This document shows, one piece after another, positions 17,462 to 26,616 of a stretch of DNA of 64,000 bases. Positions within the stretch are counted from its first letter, which is position 1. Every line of letters begins with the position of its first letter. The position numbers and the translations under genes are program-made. Source of the DNA: Nostoc commune NIES-4072 (lineage in GTDB: Bacteria; Cyanobacteriota; Cyanobacteriia; Cyanobacteriales; Nostocaceae); assembly GCF_003113895.1 (NCBI RefSeq), contig NZ_BDUD01000001.1:2331118-2395117 (forward strand), in the 5' to 3' direction. Under the pieces are notes generated by a model. It saw nothing but the letters and a program-made list of their open reading frames with translations, was not told the origin of the DNA and made no database searches.

Positions 17462-18877
17462 ATGGTGCTTCAATCATCTGGCTTGGCCAAGGTCAAAGAC
17501 TCATTAACACAAAAAATCTTCTTGGGTAATGAACCTAATGCAGAGTTAATTGCAATTCTCACCGTTTATTTTGTCCAAGGAATTTTAGGATTATCGCGTC
17601 TAGCCGTGAGCTTTTTCCTCAAAGATGAACTGCTGCTGAGTCCCGTCGAGGTGTCGGCGCTGTTGGGAATTGTCTTCCTACCTTGGATGATCAAGCCGGT
17701 GTTTGGTTTCATCTCTGATGGCTTGCCTATATTTGGCTATCGGCGGCGTCCTTATTTGATTTTATCGGGAATACTGGGAACTGCATCTTGGGCGAGTCTG
17801 GCCACAATAGTTCATACTAGCTGGGCAGCTACATTAGCGATCGCTCTTGGTTCTCTTAGTGTCGCCATGAGTGATGTCATAGTTGACTCGCTGGTTGTGG
17901 AACGAGCTAGAGGCGAATCCCAAGCAAAAGCCGGTTCATTACAATCTTTGTGCTGGGGTGCTTCTGCGATCGGAGGTTTGATAACAGCATACTTTAGTGG
18001 TCTGCTGCTTCAATACTTTACTACCCGTACTGTCTTTGGAATAACCGCCTTATTCCCTCTCATCGTCTCAGGGGTAGCTTGGTTAATTGCTGAGTCCCCT
18101 GTTAGTAAAGATGCTGAAGATATCAATCAGACCAACCCTTTACCAATCAAACATCAACTGAGCCAGCTACGCCAAGCCATTAGCCAAAAAAGTATTTGGC
18201 TACCAACTGCGTTTATCTTCATCTGGCAAGCTACCCCAAATGCTGACTCAGCCTTTTTCTACTTCGCTACCAACGAACTCCACTTTGAACCAGAATTTCT
18301 GGGGCGGGTGCATTTGGTGACAAGTTTCGCTTCTTTAGCAGGCGTTTGGATTTTTCAACGTTTCCTCAAAAGCATCCCTTTTCGGGTGATTTTTGCTTGG
18401 AGTACCGTCCTTTCGTCAATTTTGGGGATGACGATGCTGTTGTTAGTGACTCACACAAACAGGCGATTAGGTATAGATGATCACTGGTTTAGTTTGGGTG
18501 ATAGCCTGATTCTCACTGTGATGGGGAAAATTGCCTTTATGCAAGTGATGGTGCTAACAGCAAGGCTTTGTCCCCCTGGTGTGGAAGCAACATTATTTGC
18601 CTTGTTAATGTCGGTGTTTAATTCAGCAGGAACGGTTTCCCATGCATTCGGGGCATTAATCACCTATTGGCTGGGCATCACTGCAACAAACTTTGAATCA
18701 CTTTGGCTATTGGTGCTAATTACTAATCTCAGCACGCTGTTACCCCTACCATTTATCAACTGGCTACCGGCTGCTGAGGAAGAAACTGAGACATCCAAAG
18801 ATGGGGAACAAGCGTTTTTGCCAGATTTGATGTCTGAGTTGGTACTGAGAGAACCAGAGTCGAAAATAATCGAATAG
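17462..18877 (+). CDS. Folate/biopterin (BT1) family MFS transporter
   Basis: A 471-aa protein with about 12 membrane helices of the FBT/BT1 family, first known from Leishmania folate and biopterin carriers and present in cyanobacteria and plastids. Visible family features are the N-terminal FVQGILGLSRLAVSFFLKDE, PWMIKPVFGFISDGLPIFGY with the adjacent RRRPYL loop, and AMSDVIVDSLVVERAR between helices. It probably imports folate or pterins at the plasma membrane; the substrate is not proven by sequence. The predicted start follows an AT-rich leader without a clear ribosome site. The 3' neighbour is a broken carotenoid oxygenase. Confidence 0.9.
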   Translation: MVLQSSGLAKVKDSLTQKIFLGNEPNAELIAILTVYFVQGILGLSRLAVSFFLKDELLLSPVEVSALLGIVFLPWMIKPVFGFISDGLPIFGYRRRPYLILSGILGTASWASLATIVHTSWAATLAIALGSLSVAMSDVIVDSLVVERARGESQAKAGSLQSLCWGASAIGGLITAYFSGLLLQYFTTRTVFGITALFPLIVSGVAWLIAESPVSKDAEDINQTNPLPIKHQLSQLRQAISQKSIWLPTAFIFIWQATPNADSAFFYFATNELHFEPEFLGRVHLVTSFASLAGVWIFQRFLKSIPFRVIFAWSTVLSSILGMTMLLLVTHTNRRLGIDDHWFSLGDSLILTVMGKIAFMQVMVLTARLCPPGVEATLFALLMSVFNSAGTVSHAFGALITYWLGITATNFESLWLLVLITNLSTLLPLPFINWLPAAEEETETSKDGEQAFLPDLMSELVLREPESKIIE

Positions 18878-18963
18878 TGGAATAAATTTAACGCAAATTC
18901 AAGCCATTGCGCTGCCTTGCCGTGGTAGCAACTGGCGTAGTAAAGCTGCGAAAAAACTATTAG

Positions 18964-19797
18964 CGTATCAGGCAGCACGCTCATAGTGTTCCAGGTTTCT
19001 GTTTCATTCACGATTTTGTGATTACTCCCAATTACTGCATCTTCTTTCAAAATCCTGTCACTTTTAATCCCATACCTTTCGCTTTGGGAATACGTGCGGC
19101 GGGAGAATGTATCAAATTTCAACCACATCAGCCAACTCAAATCATAATTATTCCCCGCTTCCCCAAAGAAGGGCAAGAAGAGATAAAATTTTTGGAAACT
19201 CAGTCTGGTTTTGTCTTCCACCATGTTAATGCTTTTGAGGTAGGAGACGAAGTTTTGATTGACTCCATTTGCTACCAAGATTTACCCGAAGTGGAACCCA
19301 AAAGCGATTTTCGACAAGTTGATTTTGAAGCTTCTTCACCTGGGCAACTTTGGCGATTTAATCTGAATCTAAAGGATGGGACAGTCGGGCGGGAATTGAT
19401 TGAGAGCCGATGTTGTGAATTTCCCACTATACATCCGGCGAATGTGGGACGCCCTTATCGATATTTATATATAGGTGCGGCTCATGCAGAAACTGGTAAT
19501 GCTCCCTTACAAGCATTGTTGAAAATTGATTTAGAGTCTCTTGAAAGACAAATTTGGAGTGCTGCACCCCGTGGTTTTGTCGGTGAACCGATTTTTGTCC
19601 CGCGCCCAGGTTCTCTTAAGGAAGATGATGGTTGGGTATTAGCTTTGGTTTATGATGTTGCCCATCACCGTTCAGATTTGGTAATTTTGGATGCTAGTGA
19701 TTTCTCTAAAGGAGTAATTGCTCGCCTACATCTCAAGCATCATATCCCCTATGGTTTGCATGGAAGCTTTACTTCTGAGGTTTTTGGGGAAATTTGA
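18964..19797 (+). pseudogene. Carotenoid oxygenase, 3' half only
   Basis: The frame reads SVPGFCFIHDFVITPNYCIF (from about 18985) and continues for 270 residues through HHVNAFE, the YLYIGAAHAE block and a GLHGSF terminus, matching the C-terminal half of carotenoid/apocarotenoid cleavage oxygenases. These non-haem iron enzymes use four histidines. HDF, HHVNAFE and the last GLHGSF His are present, but the N-terminal blades with the first His are missing, and a stop lies at 18961. Intact members are near 460-490 aa. A GTG at 19018 opens a 259-aa ORF, but the product would be incomplete. The upstream junction is in repeat-like DNA (TGGTAGCAACTGGCGTAGT). It converges on kdpD with only 4 bp between. 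Confidence 0.8.
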
Positions 19798-19801
19798 TCG
19801 C

Positions 19802-20986
19802 CTATTTGGGTGAAACCATTTTTTCGCTAGCAATGATATGCAAATCTATATTTTTGAGCAAGCGCACTAATTTTTGCGTCAAAGATCCTTTGAGGAGCAT
19901 TTGCCAACGCGATCGCTGACTCTCTCCGATTACAATTTGGGTGATCCGATATTTTTCGGCGACTTGAGCGATCGCATTCGCTACATTACTGCTGGTAACA
20001 CGAATAAAAGTACCTTCAAATTCATTACAGAGTTTCTCACAAGTGTGAATGTGTAAGCTTTCTTCCTTAGTAAGGAAGCGTTCTGGATCGGCAACGAACA
20101 AGGTATAAAGCGGCGCATTCATGTAGTTAGCCAGCCTCGCACCCCGGCGTAACAGCTGCACTGAGTTGGGATATGTAGATATACACACCAAAACCCGCTC
20201 GTGAATATTACAAAATTGCCCATTGGGGGTAGTAGCGATTGCATTTTCTTCTACGTTGTCTGCTACTTCCCGCAAAGCCAATTCCCGCAAAGCAATCAGG
20301 TTACGGCGTTGGAAAAAATTATCGAGGGATTGTTGGATTTTTTCTGGTGCGTAAATCTTGCCTTCTAATAACCGTTCTTGCAATGTTTCCGGCGTGACAT
20401 CTATTACCACTATTTCATCTGCTTCATCCAGAATCCTGTCAGGAACACGCTCACGGACTACCACGCCTGTAATTCTAGCTACTAAGTCATTGAGACTTTC
20501 CAAATGTTGGACATTCATTGTGGAGTAGACATCAATACCTGCTGCCAAAACTACTTCTACATCTTCGTAACGTTTTTCGCGTGGAGAACCAGGGACGTTG
20601 GTATGAGCAAGTTCATCGATTAGGACTAATTGGGGCGTAGACGCAAAGCGGCTTGTCGCCAGACATCGCTTTAAAATCGCATCTGTATCCATATCCGTTA
20701 GCGTCAACTCACCGTGAGGATATTCCTTACGAGGTATAATTTCCAGTCCCTCTGCCTTCTCAGCTGTGTCCTTGCGTCCGTGGGTTTCTAAAAGTCCAAC
20801 AACGACATCTATTCCTTCCTGTTTAAGCGCTTGTCCTTCTTCCAGCATCCGGTAGGTTTTGCCGACTCCAGGAGCCATGCCAATAAATATTTTATGCTTA
20901 CCCCGCCGCCGTCCTGGATAAAGCGAATAACTTGCAGAATTCAAAGGTACAGTGCCAGTTGAACCAGTATTACTTTTATCTGACAT
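19802..20986 (-). CDS. kdpD: KdpD, sensor domains only (no kinase)
   Basis: This protein corresponds to the cytoplasmic N-terminal part of the KdpD potassium sensor: Walker A GMAPGVGKT, then ETHGRKDT, LIDELAHTN and NVQHLESLND blocks (KdpD domain), followed by a universal-stress-type domain (about 255-390). There are no membrane helices and no histidine-kinase module. The short form is known from cyanobacterial kdp operons. I chose the ATG at 20986 (MSDKSNTG) because the 27 upstream codons are repeat-derived (heptamers and GGGAATAGGG). It is last in kdpABCD. It probably modulates K+-dependent signalling through some other kinase. Confidence 0.92.
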   Translation of the reverse strand: MSDKSNTGSTGTVPLNSASYSLYPGRRRGKHKIFIGMAPGVGKTYRMLEEGQALKQEGIDVVVGLLETHGRKDTAEKAEGLEIIPRKEYPHGELTLTDMDTDAILKRCLATSRFASTPQLVLIDELAHTNVPGSPREKRYEDVEVVLAAGIDVYSTMNVQHLESLNDLVARITGVVVRERVPDRILDEADEIVVIDVTPETLQERLLEGKIYAPEKIQQSLDNFFQRRNLIALRELALREVADNVEENAIATTPNGQFCNIHERVLVCISTYPNSVQLLRRGARLANYMNAPLYTLFVADPERFLTKEESLHIHTCEKLCNEFEGTFIRVTSSNVANAIAQVAEKYRITQIVIGESQRSRWQMLLKGSLTQKLVRLLKNIDLHIIASEKMVSPK

Positions 20987-21049
20987 TTGAAAATAGGAAA
21001 TAGGGAATAGGGATTGGGGGAGATGAAGGGACAAGGAAAATAATCGATG

Positions 21050-21078
21050 CCCAATGATAAATGACAAATGACAAATTT
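21050..21078. repeat. Heptamer repeat between kdpC and kdpD
   Basis: AATGATAAATGACAAATGAC-type units separate kdpC from the true kdpD start and create the upstream in-frame extension. Confidence 0.7.
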
Positions 21079-21088
21079 ACTGATTTTA

Positions 21089-21679
21089 TTAACGACTAAA
21101 ATCTTGCAAGTCAAGAGCATAATTCAATCGGAGAACATTAACTCCCGGTTCGCCAAAAATCCATAAAAATCTGCCATCAGTATGCCTATTAATTAAAGGT
21201 AGGATCTCATCTTCTTTTACTCCTCGCGCACTAGCAACTCGCGGCAATTGCTCCCGTGCTGCTTTCAAGGAAATATGCGGATCTAAACCAGAACCAGAGG
21301 TATAAATCATATCAGCAATCGGTTGAATATTTTCGTCTCGCAATTGATTTGCCTGTTCTAAAATCCGGTTGAGTAGTTCTGGATTGCTAGCAGCAAGATT
21401 GCTGGCTCCAGAGATGCCAGTTGGCTTGGCTTTTTTGCCTTGGCTATATCTAACAGTACTGGGACGAGAATGGAAATATTGATCAGACGTGAACAACTGA
21501 CCAATCAAAGTCGAACCAATTGGTTCATAATTTTGATTCAGCTGGATGCTGCCATTAGCTTGGCCGGGTAAAAAAACTTGCCCGACTACAAGGATTATCA
21601 GAGGATAGATGATTGCAGTCAACAACCAAAGCATTAGAGTTATGAAAATTGCTCTGATAGTTTCTCGAATAATAGCCAT
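21089..21679 (-). CDS. kdpC: KdpC subunit of the K+-transporting ATPase
   Basis: A 196-aa single-span membrane protein that stabilises the KdpFABC potassium pump and assists ATP binding by KdpB. One N-terminal helix (about 10-35) precedes the KdpC blocks: GSTLIGQLFTSDQYFHSRPS (about 56-75), SGASNLAASNPEL, PIADMIYTSGSGLDPHIS and ILPLINRHTDGRFLWIFGEP. The length is typical. It starts 43 bp after kdpB in the same direction, so it is operonic. It is induced by K+ limitation in the family. Confidence 0.96.
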   Translation of the reverse strand: MAIIRETIRAIFITLMLWLLTAIIYPLIILVVGQVFLPGQANGSIQLNQNYEPIGSTLIGQLFTSDQYFHSRPSTVRYSQGKKAKPTGISGASNLAASNPELLNRILEQANQLRDENIQPIADMIYTSGSGLDPHISLKAAREQLPRVASARGVKEDEILPLINRHTDGRFLWIFGEPGVNVLRLNYALDLQDFSR

Positions 21680-21722
21680 AAAATTTTTCCAATTGCTGCT
21701 AATATTTTATTTTTTACTGTCT

Positions 21723-23819
21723 TTAAGCCAAGCCCACAATTGTAATCAGTAAATCTATTAATTTAATGGCGATAAACGGCGCAATCAGCCCACCTAAACC
21801 ATAAATTAAGATATTGCGTTGTAGTAGCTGATTCGCTGTCAACGGCCTAAACCGTACACCTTTCAATGCCAACGGAATCAAAGCGGGAATAATCAAAGCA
21901 TTATAAATCAGTGCTGATAAAACAGCAGAATTAGGGCTAGTTAAATTCATAATATTCAAGCTTTGCAAATTAGCCGTGACAAATATCACTGGGATAATCG
22001 CAAAGTATTTAGCAATATCATTAGCGATAGAAAATATCGTCAATGCCCCGCGAGTAATCAATAGTTGTTTGCCAATGCTAATTATATCGATCAGTTTTGT
22101 GGGATCGGAGTCCAAATCTACCATGTTGGCGGCTTCTTTGGCAGCTTGCGTACCTGTATTCATTGCAATGCCGACGTTCGCTTGGGCTAATGCTAGGGCA
22201 TCATTAGTTCCATCTCCTGTCATGGCAACTAATTTACCTGCTGTTTGTTCTTTCTTAATGACACTGATTTTGTCTTCTGGTGTGGCTTCGGCGATGAAGT
22301 CATCAACTCCAGCTTCTTTGGCAATGACAGAAGCTGTAATCTGGTTGTCTCCAGTTACCATAATGGTATCCACTCCCATCCGTCGCAGTGCAAGAAAGCG
22401 ATCGCGGATACCAGGTTTAACTATATCTTTGAGATAAATAACCCCATAGATTTCGTTATCTAGGCTAACTGCTAGAGGTGTACCTCCCAAGCGAGAAACT
22501 CGTTCGTAGGTAGCATCCAATTCTGGTGTATCGCGTCCGTTGCGGGAACGAACAAATCCTTTGATGGCTTCTACTGCTCCCTTTCTCGCCTCATACCCAC
22601 CAGGCAAGTTTGTACCACTCATCCGTGTTTTGGCAGAAAAATCAACTGCTTCTGCCTGGTTGAAGTCGAAATCAAACCTTGCGCCTAACTTTTCTGCCAG
22701 TCGCACAATAGATTTACCTTCTGGCGTATTGTCAAAGACACTAGCCGCCCAGGCAACATTAGCAATTTCTGACATTGAATGACCGTTGATGGGAATAAAC
22801 TCTTCCGCCAAACGGTTGCCGAGGGTAATTGTACCTGTTTTATCGAGAACTAAAGTGTTGACATCTCCACAAGCTTCGACTGCTCGTCCTGAAGTGGCAA
22901 TAACGTTAAATTGGGCAACTCGATCCATCCCAGCAATGCCGATGGTACTTAGTAAGCCGCCAATGGTTGTAGGAATTAATGCTACTAATAGGGCAATCAA
23001 AATTGGCACGCTGACTGGACTGTTGACATAGTAAGCAAGTGCAGGCAGAGTTACCACGACTAACAAAAACATTAAGCTAAGAACTGCAAGCAATACTGTC
23101 AAGGCAATTTCATTAGGTGTTTTGCTGCGTTCTGCCCCTTCTACTAAGGCAATCATCCGGTCAATAAAGCCTTTACCTGGGTCATTAGTGATGCGAATAA
23201 TTAGCTCATCTGAGATAATCCGCGTTCCACCAGTGACGGAACTGGCAACGTCGGAACCTGATTCTTTTAATACTGGTGCGGATTCTCCAGTAATTGCCGA
23301 TTCATCCACTGAGGCGACACCCATGATTACCTCGCCATCGGCGGGAATGATATCGCCAGCAATGACGTAGATGTTATCGCCCTGTTTAAGGCTGGTGGAT
23401 GAAACTTCATTAATTGTGCCGTCGGCAGCAATTTTTTTAGCGATCGTCTTTGATCTTGTTAATCGCAAGGCATTGGCTTGGGCTTTACCCCGCCCTTGGG
23501 CAATTGCTTCGGCAAAATTGGCAAACCAAACTGTAAAGAATAAAATCCCCGATAACAAGCCGTTGAAAACTTGCGGGTTCTTTTGGAGGGCTGGGCCAAA
23601 TAGGTTGGGATCAATTGTTAGCAATAGGATGATGATTGTCCCTACCCAAACCACAAACATCACTGGATTTTTGATTGCATACTTAGGGTTGAGCTTGACA
23701 AAAGCATCTTTCATTGCCCTTAAGTACAGCCACTTATTACTTGTTTTGGCCTTTTTACGTCCTTGGCGGCGATCGCCAGAACGAGGATTTGGCCGTCTAG
23801 CTTTGAAGTTAGTTGCCAC
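21723..23819 (-). CDS. kdpB: KdpB, P-type ATPase subunit of the K+ pump
   Basis: This 698-aa catalytic subunit hydrolyses ATP to drive K+ uptake through KdpA. Landmarks are the phosphorylation loop LVLDKTGTITLGN (Asp near residue 325), the TGES actuator motif, the nucleotide region with KGAVEAI, and the hinge MVTGDN and MTGDGTNDA. Seven membrane helices are expected. A basic N-terminal tail (RRPNPRSGDRRQGRKKAK) precedes the first helix. The sequence is full length and intact. It is separated from kdpA by an unusual 1.1 kb of repeats, so the two may rely on read-through or a second promoter. Confidence 0.97.
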   Translation of the reverse strand: MATNFKARRPNPRSGDRRQGRKKAKTSNKWLYLRAMKDAFVKLNPKYAIKNPVMFVVWVGTIIILLLTIDPNLFGPALQKNPQVFNGLLSGILFFTVWFANFAEAIAQGRGKAQANALRLTRSKTIAKKIAADGTINEVSSTSLKQGDNIYVIAGDIIPADGEVIMGVASVDESAITGESAPVLKESGSDVASSVTGGTRIISDELIIRITNDPGKGFIDRMIALVEGAERSKTPNEIALTVLLAVLSLMFLLVVVTLPALAYYVNSPVSVPILIALLVALIPTTIGGLLSTIGIAGMDRVAQFNVIATSGRAVEACGDVNTLVLDKTGTITLGNRLAEEFIPINGHSMSEIANVAWAASVFDNTPEGKSIVRLAEKLGARFDFDFNQAEAVDFSAKTRMSGTNLPGGYEARKGAVEAIKGFVRSRNGRDTPELDATYERVSRLGGTPLAVSLDNEIYGVIYLKDIVKPGIRDRFLALRRMGVDTIMVTGDNQITASVIAKEAGVDDFIAEATPEDKISVIKKEQTAGKLVAMTGDGTNDALALAQANVGIAMNTGTQAAKEAANMVDLDSDPTKLIDIISIGKQLLITRGALTIFSIANDIAKYFAIIPVIFVTANLQSLNIMNLTSPNSAVLSALIYNALIIPALIPLALKGVRFRPLTANQLLQRNILIYGLGGLIAPFIAIKLIDLLITIVGLA

Positions 23820-23835
23820 TTGATTTATGAATAAA

Positions 23836-23991
23836 GTTAGAAATAGAGACGCGATTAATCGCGTTTGTACAAGAGTTAGAAATAGAGACGCGATTAATTG
23901 CGTCTGTACAAGAGTTAGGAGTAGAGACGCGATTAATTGCGTCTGTACAAGAGTTAGGAGTAGAGACGCGATTAATCGCGTCTGTACAAGA
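23836..23991. repeat. Four tandem 39-bp palindromic units
   Basis: Units start at 23836, 23875, 23914 and 23953. Each has the palindrome GAGACGCGATTAATCGCGTC (one or two bases vary) and a TGTACAAGAGTTAG spacer. The spacers are alike, so this is a tandem repeat and not a CRISPR. Single copies occur in anmK and, diverged, at 5041 and 24210. Confidence 0.95.
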
Positions 23992-24171
23992 GTTAGGAGT
24001 TAGGAGTATAGGAATCCGGTTTGATTTATGAAAATATCCGTAGGATGTGTTAGCACAGAGAGTACGGCATCAAACCCTTGATAATAGTGCGTTACGAACT
24101 CCGTTCTAACACACTCTACAACACCTAATTTCGTTCAAAAATCAAATAGTAATCCTATAGGAGTAGCGCTA

Positions 24172-24299
24172 TCAAGGTGGGCGTTGCTGAATTGAAGTAT
24201 GAATCTGGATGTAGAGACGTAGCTTTTCTTCGTCTCTACAAGGATTTTGGTATTATGCAAAATCATTTTCATACATGGAATCAGCAACGCCTCAAGGTG
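24172..24299. mobile_element. MITE with terminal inverted repeats and 8-bp target duplication
   Basis: The element proper is 24180-24291 (112 bp). Its ends are GGCGTTGCTGA...TCAGCAACGCC, perfect for 11 bp and extending imperfectly to about 24 bp (AAGTATGAA against TTCATACAT). The direct repeat TCAAGGTG abuts both ends (24172-24179 and 24292-24299). The interior has a GTAGAGACG/CGTCTCTAC hairpin and no coding capacity, so movement would need a transposase in trans. Confidence 0.9.
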
Positions 24300-24303
24300 A
24301 GTT

Positions 24304-24372
24304 TTGTTTTCATAACTAGCTTCTGAACTCGGCACTTGAGCCTTTGAACTCGGAAGTTGAGCCTCTGAACTC
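24304..24372. repeat. Short 21-bp tandem repeat
   Basis: Three units of about 21 bp of the form TTGAGCCTYTGAACTCGGAA. The TTGAGCCTC half matches the 12-unit minisatellite at 48952-49203. Confidence 0.75.
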
Positions 24373-24915
24373 GGAATTTTCAAAATTCTAAAAGAACAAG
24401 TGAAGATTTTGTTTGAATGAATATGAAATTTAAGCTACATATCACCTTGACAGGGCTAGAGTTAGGAATTATTACAATACTGCTCGGTTAAGTTTAAAAA
24501 AGCACGGTAGGTTGGGTTGCAATACTTTTCGGTTAAGGGGGAAAAGGGAAAGGGAAAAGTTTGAATTCACCTTTCCCCCAAACTCAGTAACCTTTTCCCA
24601 GACCAAAAGAGAGATTGTTAGGCTTATCCGAAAAGTATTGAGTTGGGTTGAGGAACGTAGCAAGATCCCGCAGGGTAAACCAAGATTTTTAGGGCTTTGT
24701 TGGGTTGAAAGAAACCTAACCTAGAAATCTTCTTAACTGAGAAGTATTGGGAGTTATTAAGAACTTCCAATAAAAAACAGATCCAATCTGTAGAATGCGT
24801 TACGCGTAGGCGTAGCCCGTCGTAGACATCGCTAACACGCCCTACGAAACGGCATAATTTATTTTTTAGTATTCTCGTTATATTCCAAACTTATAACTCA
24901 TAACTCATAAATTTT

Positions 24916-26616
24916 CTAACTGCCAGATGCTAATTTCATACCCTCGGCTATGGGGCCTAAAGCCAGAACGGGAAAGAAAGTCAATACTCCCAAAACCAAT
25001 GTCACTCCAGCAGTGATACCAGTAAATACTAGAGAATCCGTTCTTAAAGTACCAGGGGTTTCAGGAACTGGTTGTTTGCCAGACATGCCGTCAGCTAACA
25101 AGAGGATGGCAATTATCGGAATGTAGCGTCCTCCAATTAAGCTAACTATTGTACTCAAGTTCCACCAGATGCTGTTATCCTTCAACCCTTCTAAGCCGGA
25201 GCCATTATTTGCTGCTGCTGAGGCATATTCATAAACTACTTGAGAAATACCGTGATAGCCACTGTTGCTAATTCCAGATAGAGAGATGGGATAAGCCAAG
25301 GCGATCGCACTGGGAATCAAAATTAGAATTGGGTGAATCAACAGCACGACGCCAGCCAGGACGATTTCTCGCTTTTCAATTTTGCGTCCTAAAAATTCTG
25401 GGGTGCGCCCTGCCATTAGTCCGGTTAAGAATACTGTGAGAATTAAGTAAATAAATAGATAAGCTGTTCCAGTTCCCTGGCCACCCCAGATAACTTGAAT
25501 AAATAAGTTGAAGAGTGTCGAGAATATTCCTTGCGGCATTAAAGAATCGTGCATTCCATTCACAGCACCAGACATAGTAGCGGTAGTCATAACTGCCCAA
25601 AATGCCGTTTGTGCCCAGCCAAATCGAACTTCTTTCCCCTCTAAATTGGGCTGTTCTAATCCAAAGGCGTTATTAACAAGGGGATTACCTTGCAGTTCTC
25701 CTACGGCTGCTACTCCCACCAGAACTACAAAAATCACAAACACCATCCAGAAAAGTAGCCAAGCTTGCTTGATGTTGTTAGCAAATATACCGTAAGTGTA
25801 AATCAAGGCTGCTGGTATAGAAATCATGGCGATCATTTCTATCAAGTTAGAAGCACCATTAGGATTTTCAAAAGGATGGGCTGAGTTTACGCCAAAAAAG
25901 CCTCCGCCGTTGTCGCCCAAAAGTTTGATCATTTCAAAGGATGCTACCGGGCCTCTGGCAATATATTGCGTTCCACCTTCTAAGGTTCTCAGAACTAAAG
26001 TCTCTTTTAATGTTTGTGGTACACCTGTTACAAGTAAGGCGATCGCTCCAATAATCGAAATCGGCAGCAAAATTCGCGTAATTCCACGCACAAGATCGAC
26101 GTAAAAGTTTCCCAACTTTCTACCCGTCAACCCGCGAATAAAAGCAATTCCCACGGCTAACCCGGTGGCTGCGGAGGTGAACATCAAAAAGCCTAAAGCC
26201 GCTACCTGGCTAAAATAGCTTAAAGTTGTCTCACCGACATAGTGTTGCTGGTCGGTATTGGTCACAAAGGAAATGGTTGTGTGTAATAATACATCCCATT
26301 TGATAGCACCGAAGCCGTTAGGATTCCAGGGCAAGAGTCTCTGAAAATATATCAGGAAATACACTGAAATACCCATGAGCAAATTACTAAAAATTACTGC
26401 CCGGATATACTGCAAACCCGTCATATCATCTTTCCTGCGGACACCTGCTAGTACGAACATACTTCGCTCTATCGGGTTCATTAAAAAATCAAGCAGTGTT
26501 CTTTCTCCCAAGAAGACACGCGCTATGTATTTACCCAGTAACGGAGTGATTGCTATGACAATACACAGCGTTAAGCCAATTTGCAAAAAACCTTGTCCCA
26601 TATATTTCGCGCTCAA
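24916..26616 (-). CDS. kdpA: KdpA, K+-binding subunit of the K+ pump
   Basis: A 566-aa membrane protein (about 10 helices) of the potassium transporter superfamily that forms the high-affinity K+ pathway of KdpFABC. Family blocks are [13 protein letters not shown], the selectivity-type loops [20 protein letters not shown] and [17 protein letters not shown], and [12 protein letters not shown] near the C-terminus. It is intact and of usual length. It is the first gene of the operon; the 680-bp region upstream probably holds the kdp promoter, shared divergently with the histidine kinase gene at 27299. Confidence 0.97.
   Translation of the reverse strand: MSAKYMGQGFLQIGLTLCIVIAITPLLGKYIARVFLGERTLLDFLMNPIERSMFVLAGVRRKDDMTGLQYIRAVIFSNLLMGISVYFLIYFQRLLPWNPNGFGAIKWDVLLHTTISFVTNTDQQHYVGETTLSYFSQVAALGFLMFTSAATGLAVGIAFIRGLTGRKLGNFYVDLVRGITRILLPISIIGAIALLVTGVPQTLKETLVLRTLEGGTQYIARGPVASFEMIKLLGDNGGGFFGVNSAHPFENPNGASNLIEMIAMISIPAALIYTYGIFANNIKQAWLLFWMVFVIFVVLVGVAAVGELQGNPLVNNAFGLEQPNLEGKEVRFGWAQTAFWAVMTTATMSGAVNGMHDSLMPQGIFSTLFNLFIQVIWGGQGTGTAYLFIYLILTVFLTGLMAGRTPEFLGRKIEKREIVLAGVVLLIHPILILIPSAIALAYPISLSGISNSGYHGISQVVYEYASAAANNGSGLEGLKDNSIWWNLSTIVSLIGGRYIPIIAILLLADGMSGKQPVPETPGTLRTDSLVFTGITAGVTLVLGVLTFFPVLALGPIAEGMKLASGS

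Larger units (their letters stand above)
23820..24915. other. Repeat-filled gap between kdpA and kdpB
   Basis: In order along the plus strand: a 4-unit tandem palindromic array (23836-23991), an imperfect repeat, a complete MITE (24172-24299), a short 21-bp-type array (24304-24372), a GTTGGGTTGAGGAACG-type repeat near 24645-24715, and a GCGTAGGCGTAGCCCGTCGT-type palindrome near 24795-24835. I found no kdpF-like peptide and no other gene. Short ORFs here consist of repeat sequence. Confidence 0.75.

Noticed and set aside
18664-19278. 204-aa minus-strand frame opposite the transporter end and carotenoid oxygenase start
   Set aside because: It is antisense to two recognisable coding regions and has no family-like motif; the plus-strand reading is clearly the real one.
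20987-21067. 27-residue N-terminal extension of KdpD
   Set aside because: The codons come from heptamer and low-complexity repeats; the ATG at 20986 gives the expected start.
23371-23823. 150-aa plus-strand frame across kdpB
   Set aside because: Shadow of kdpB, whose P-type ATPase motifs are unambiguous on the other strand.
23836-23991. Possible CRISPR array
   Set aside because: The units are contiguous and the sequences between palindromes are themselves repeated, so there are no unique spacers.
24135-24383. 82-aa minus-strand protein in the kdpA-kdpB gap (looked at as kdpF or kdpG)
   Set aside because: It consists of the 21-bp repeat plus the MITE; no membrane-helix pattern typical of KdpF.
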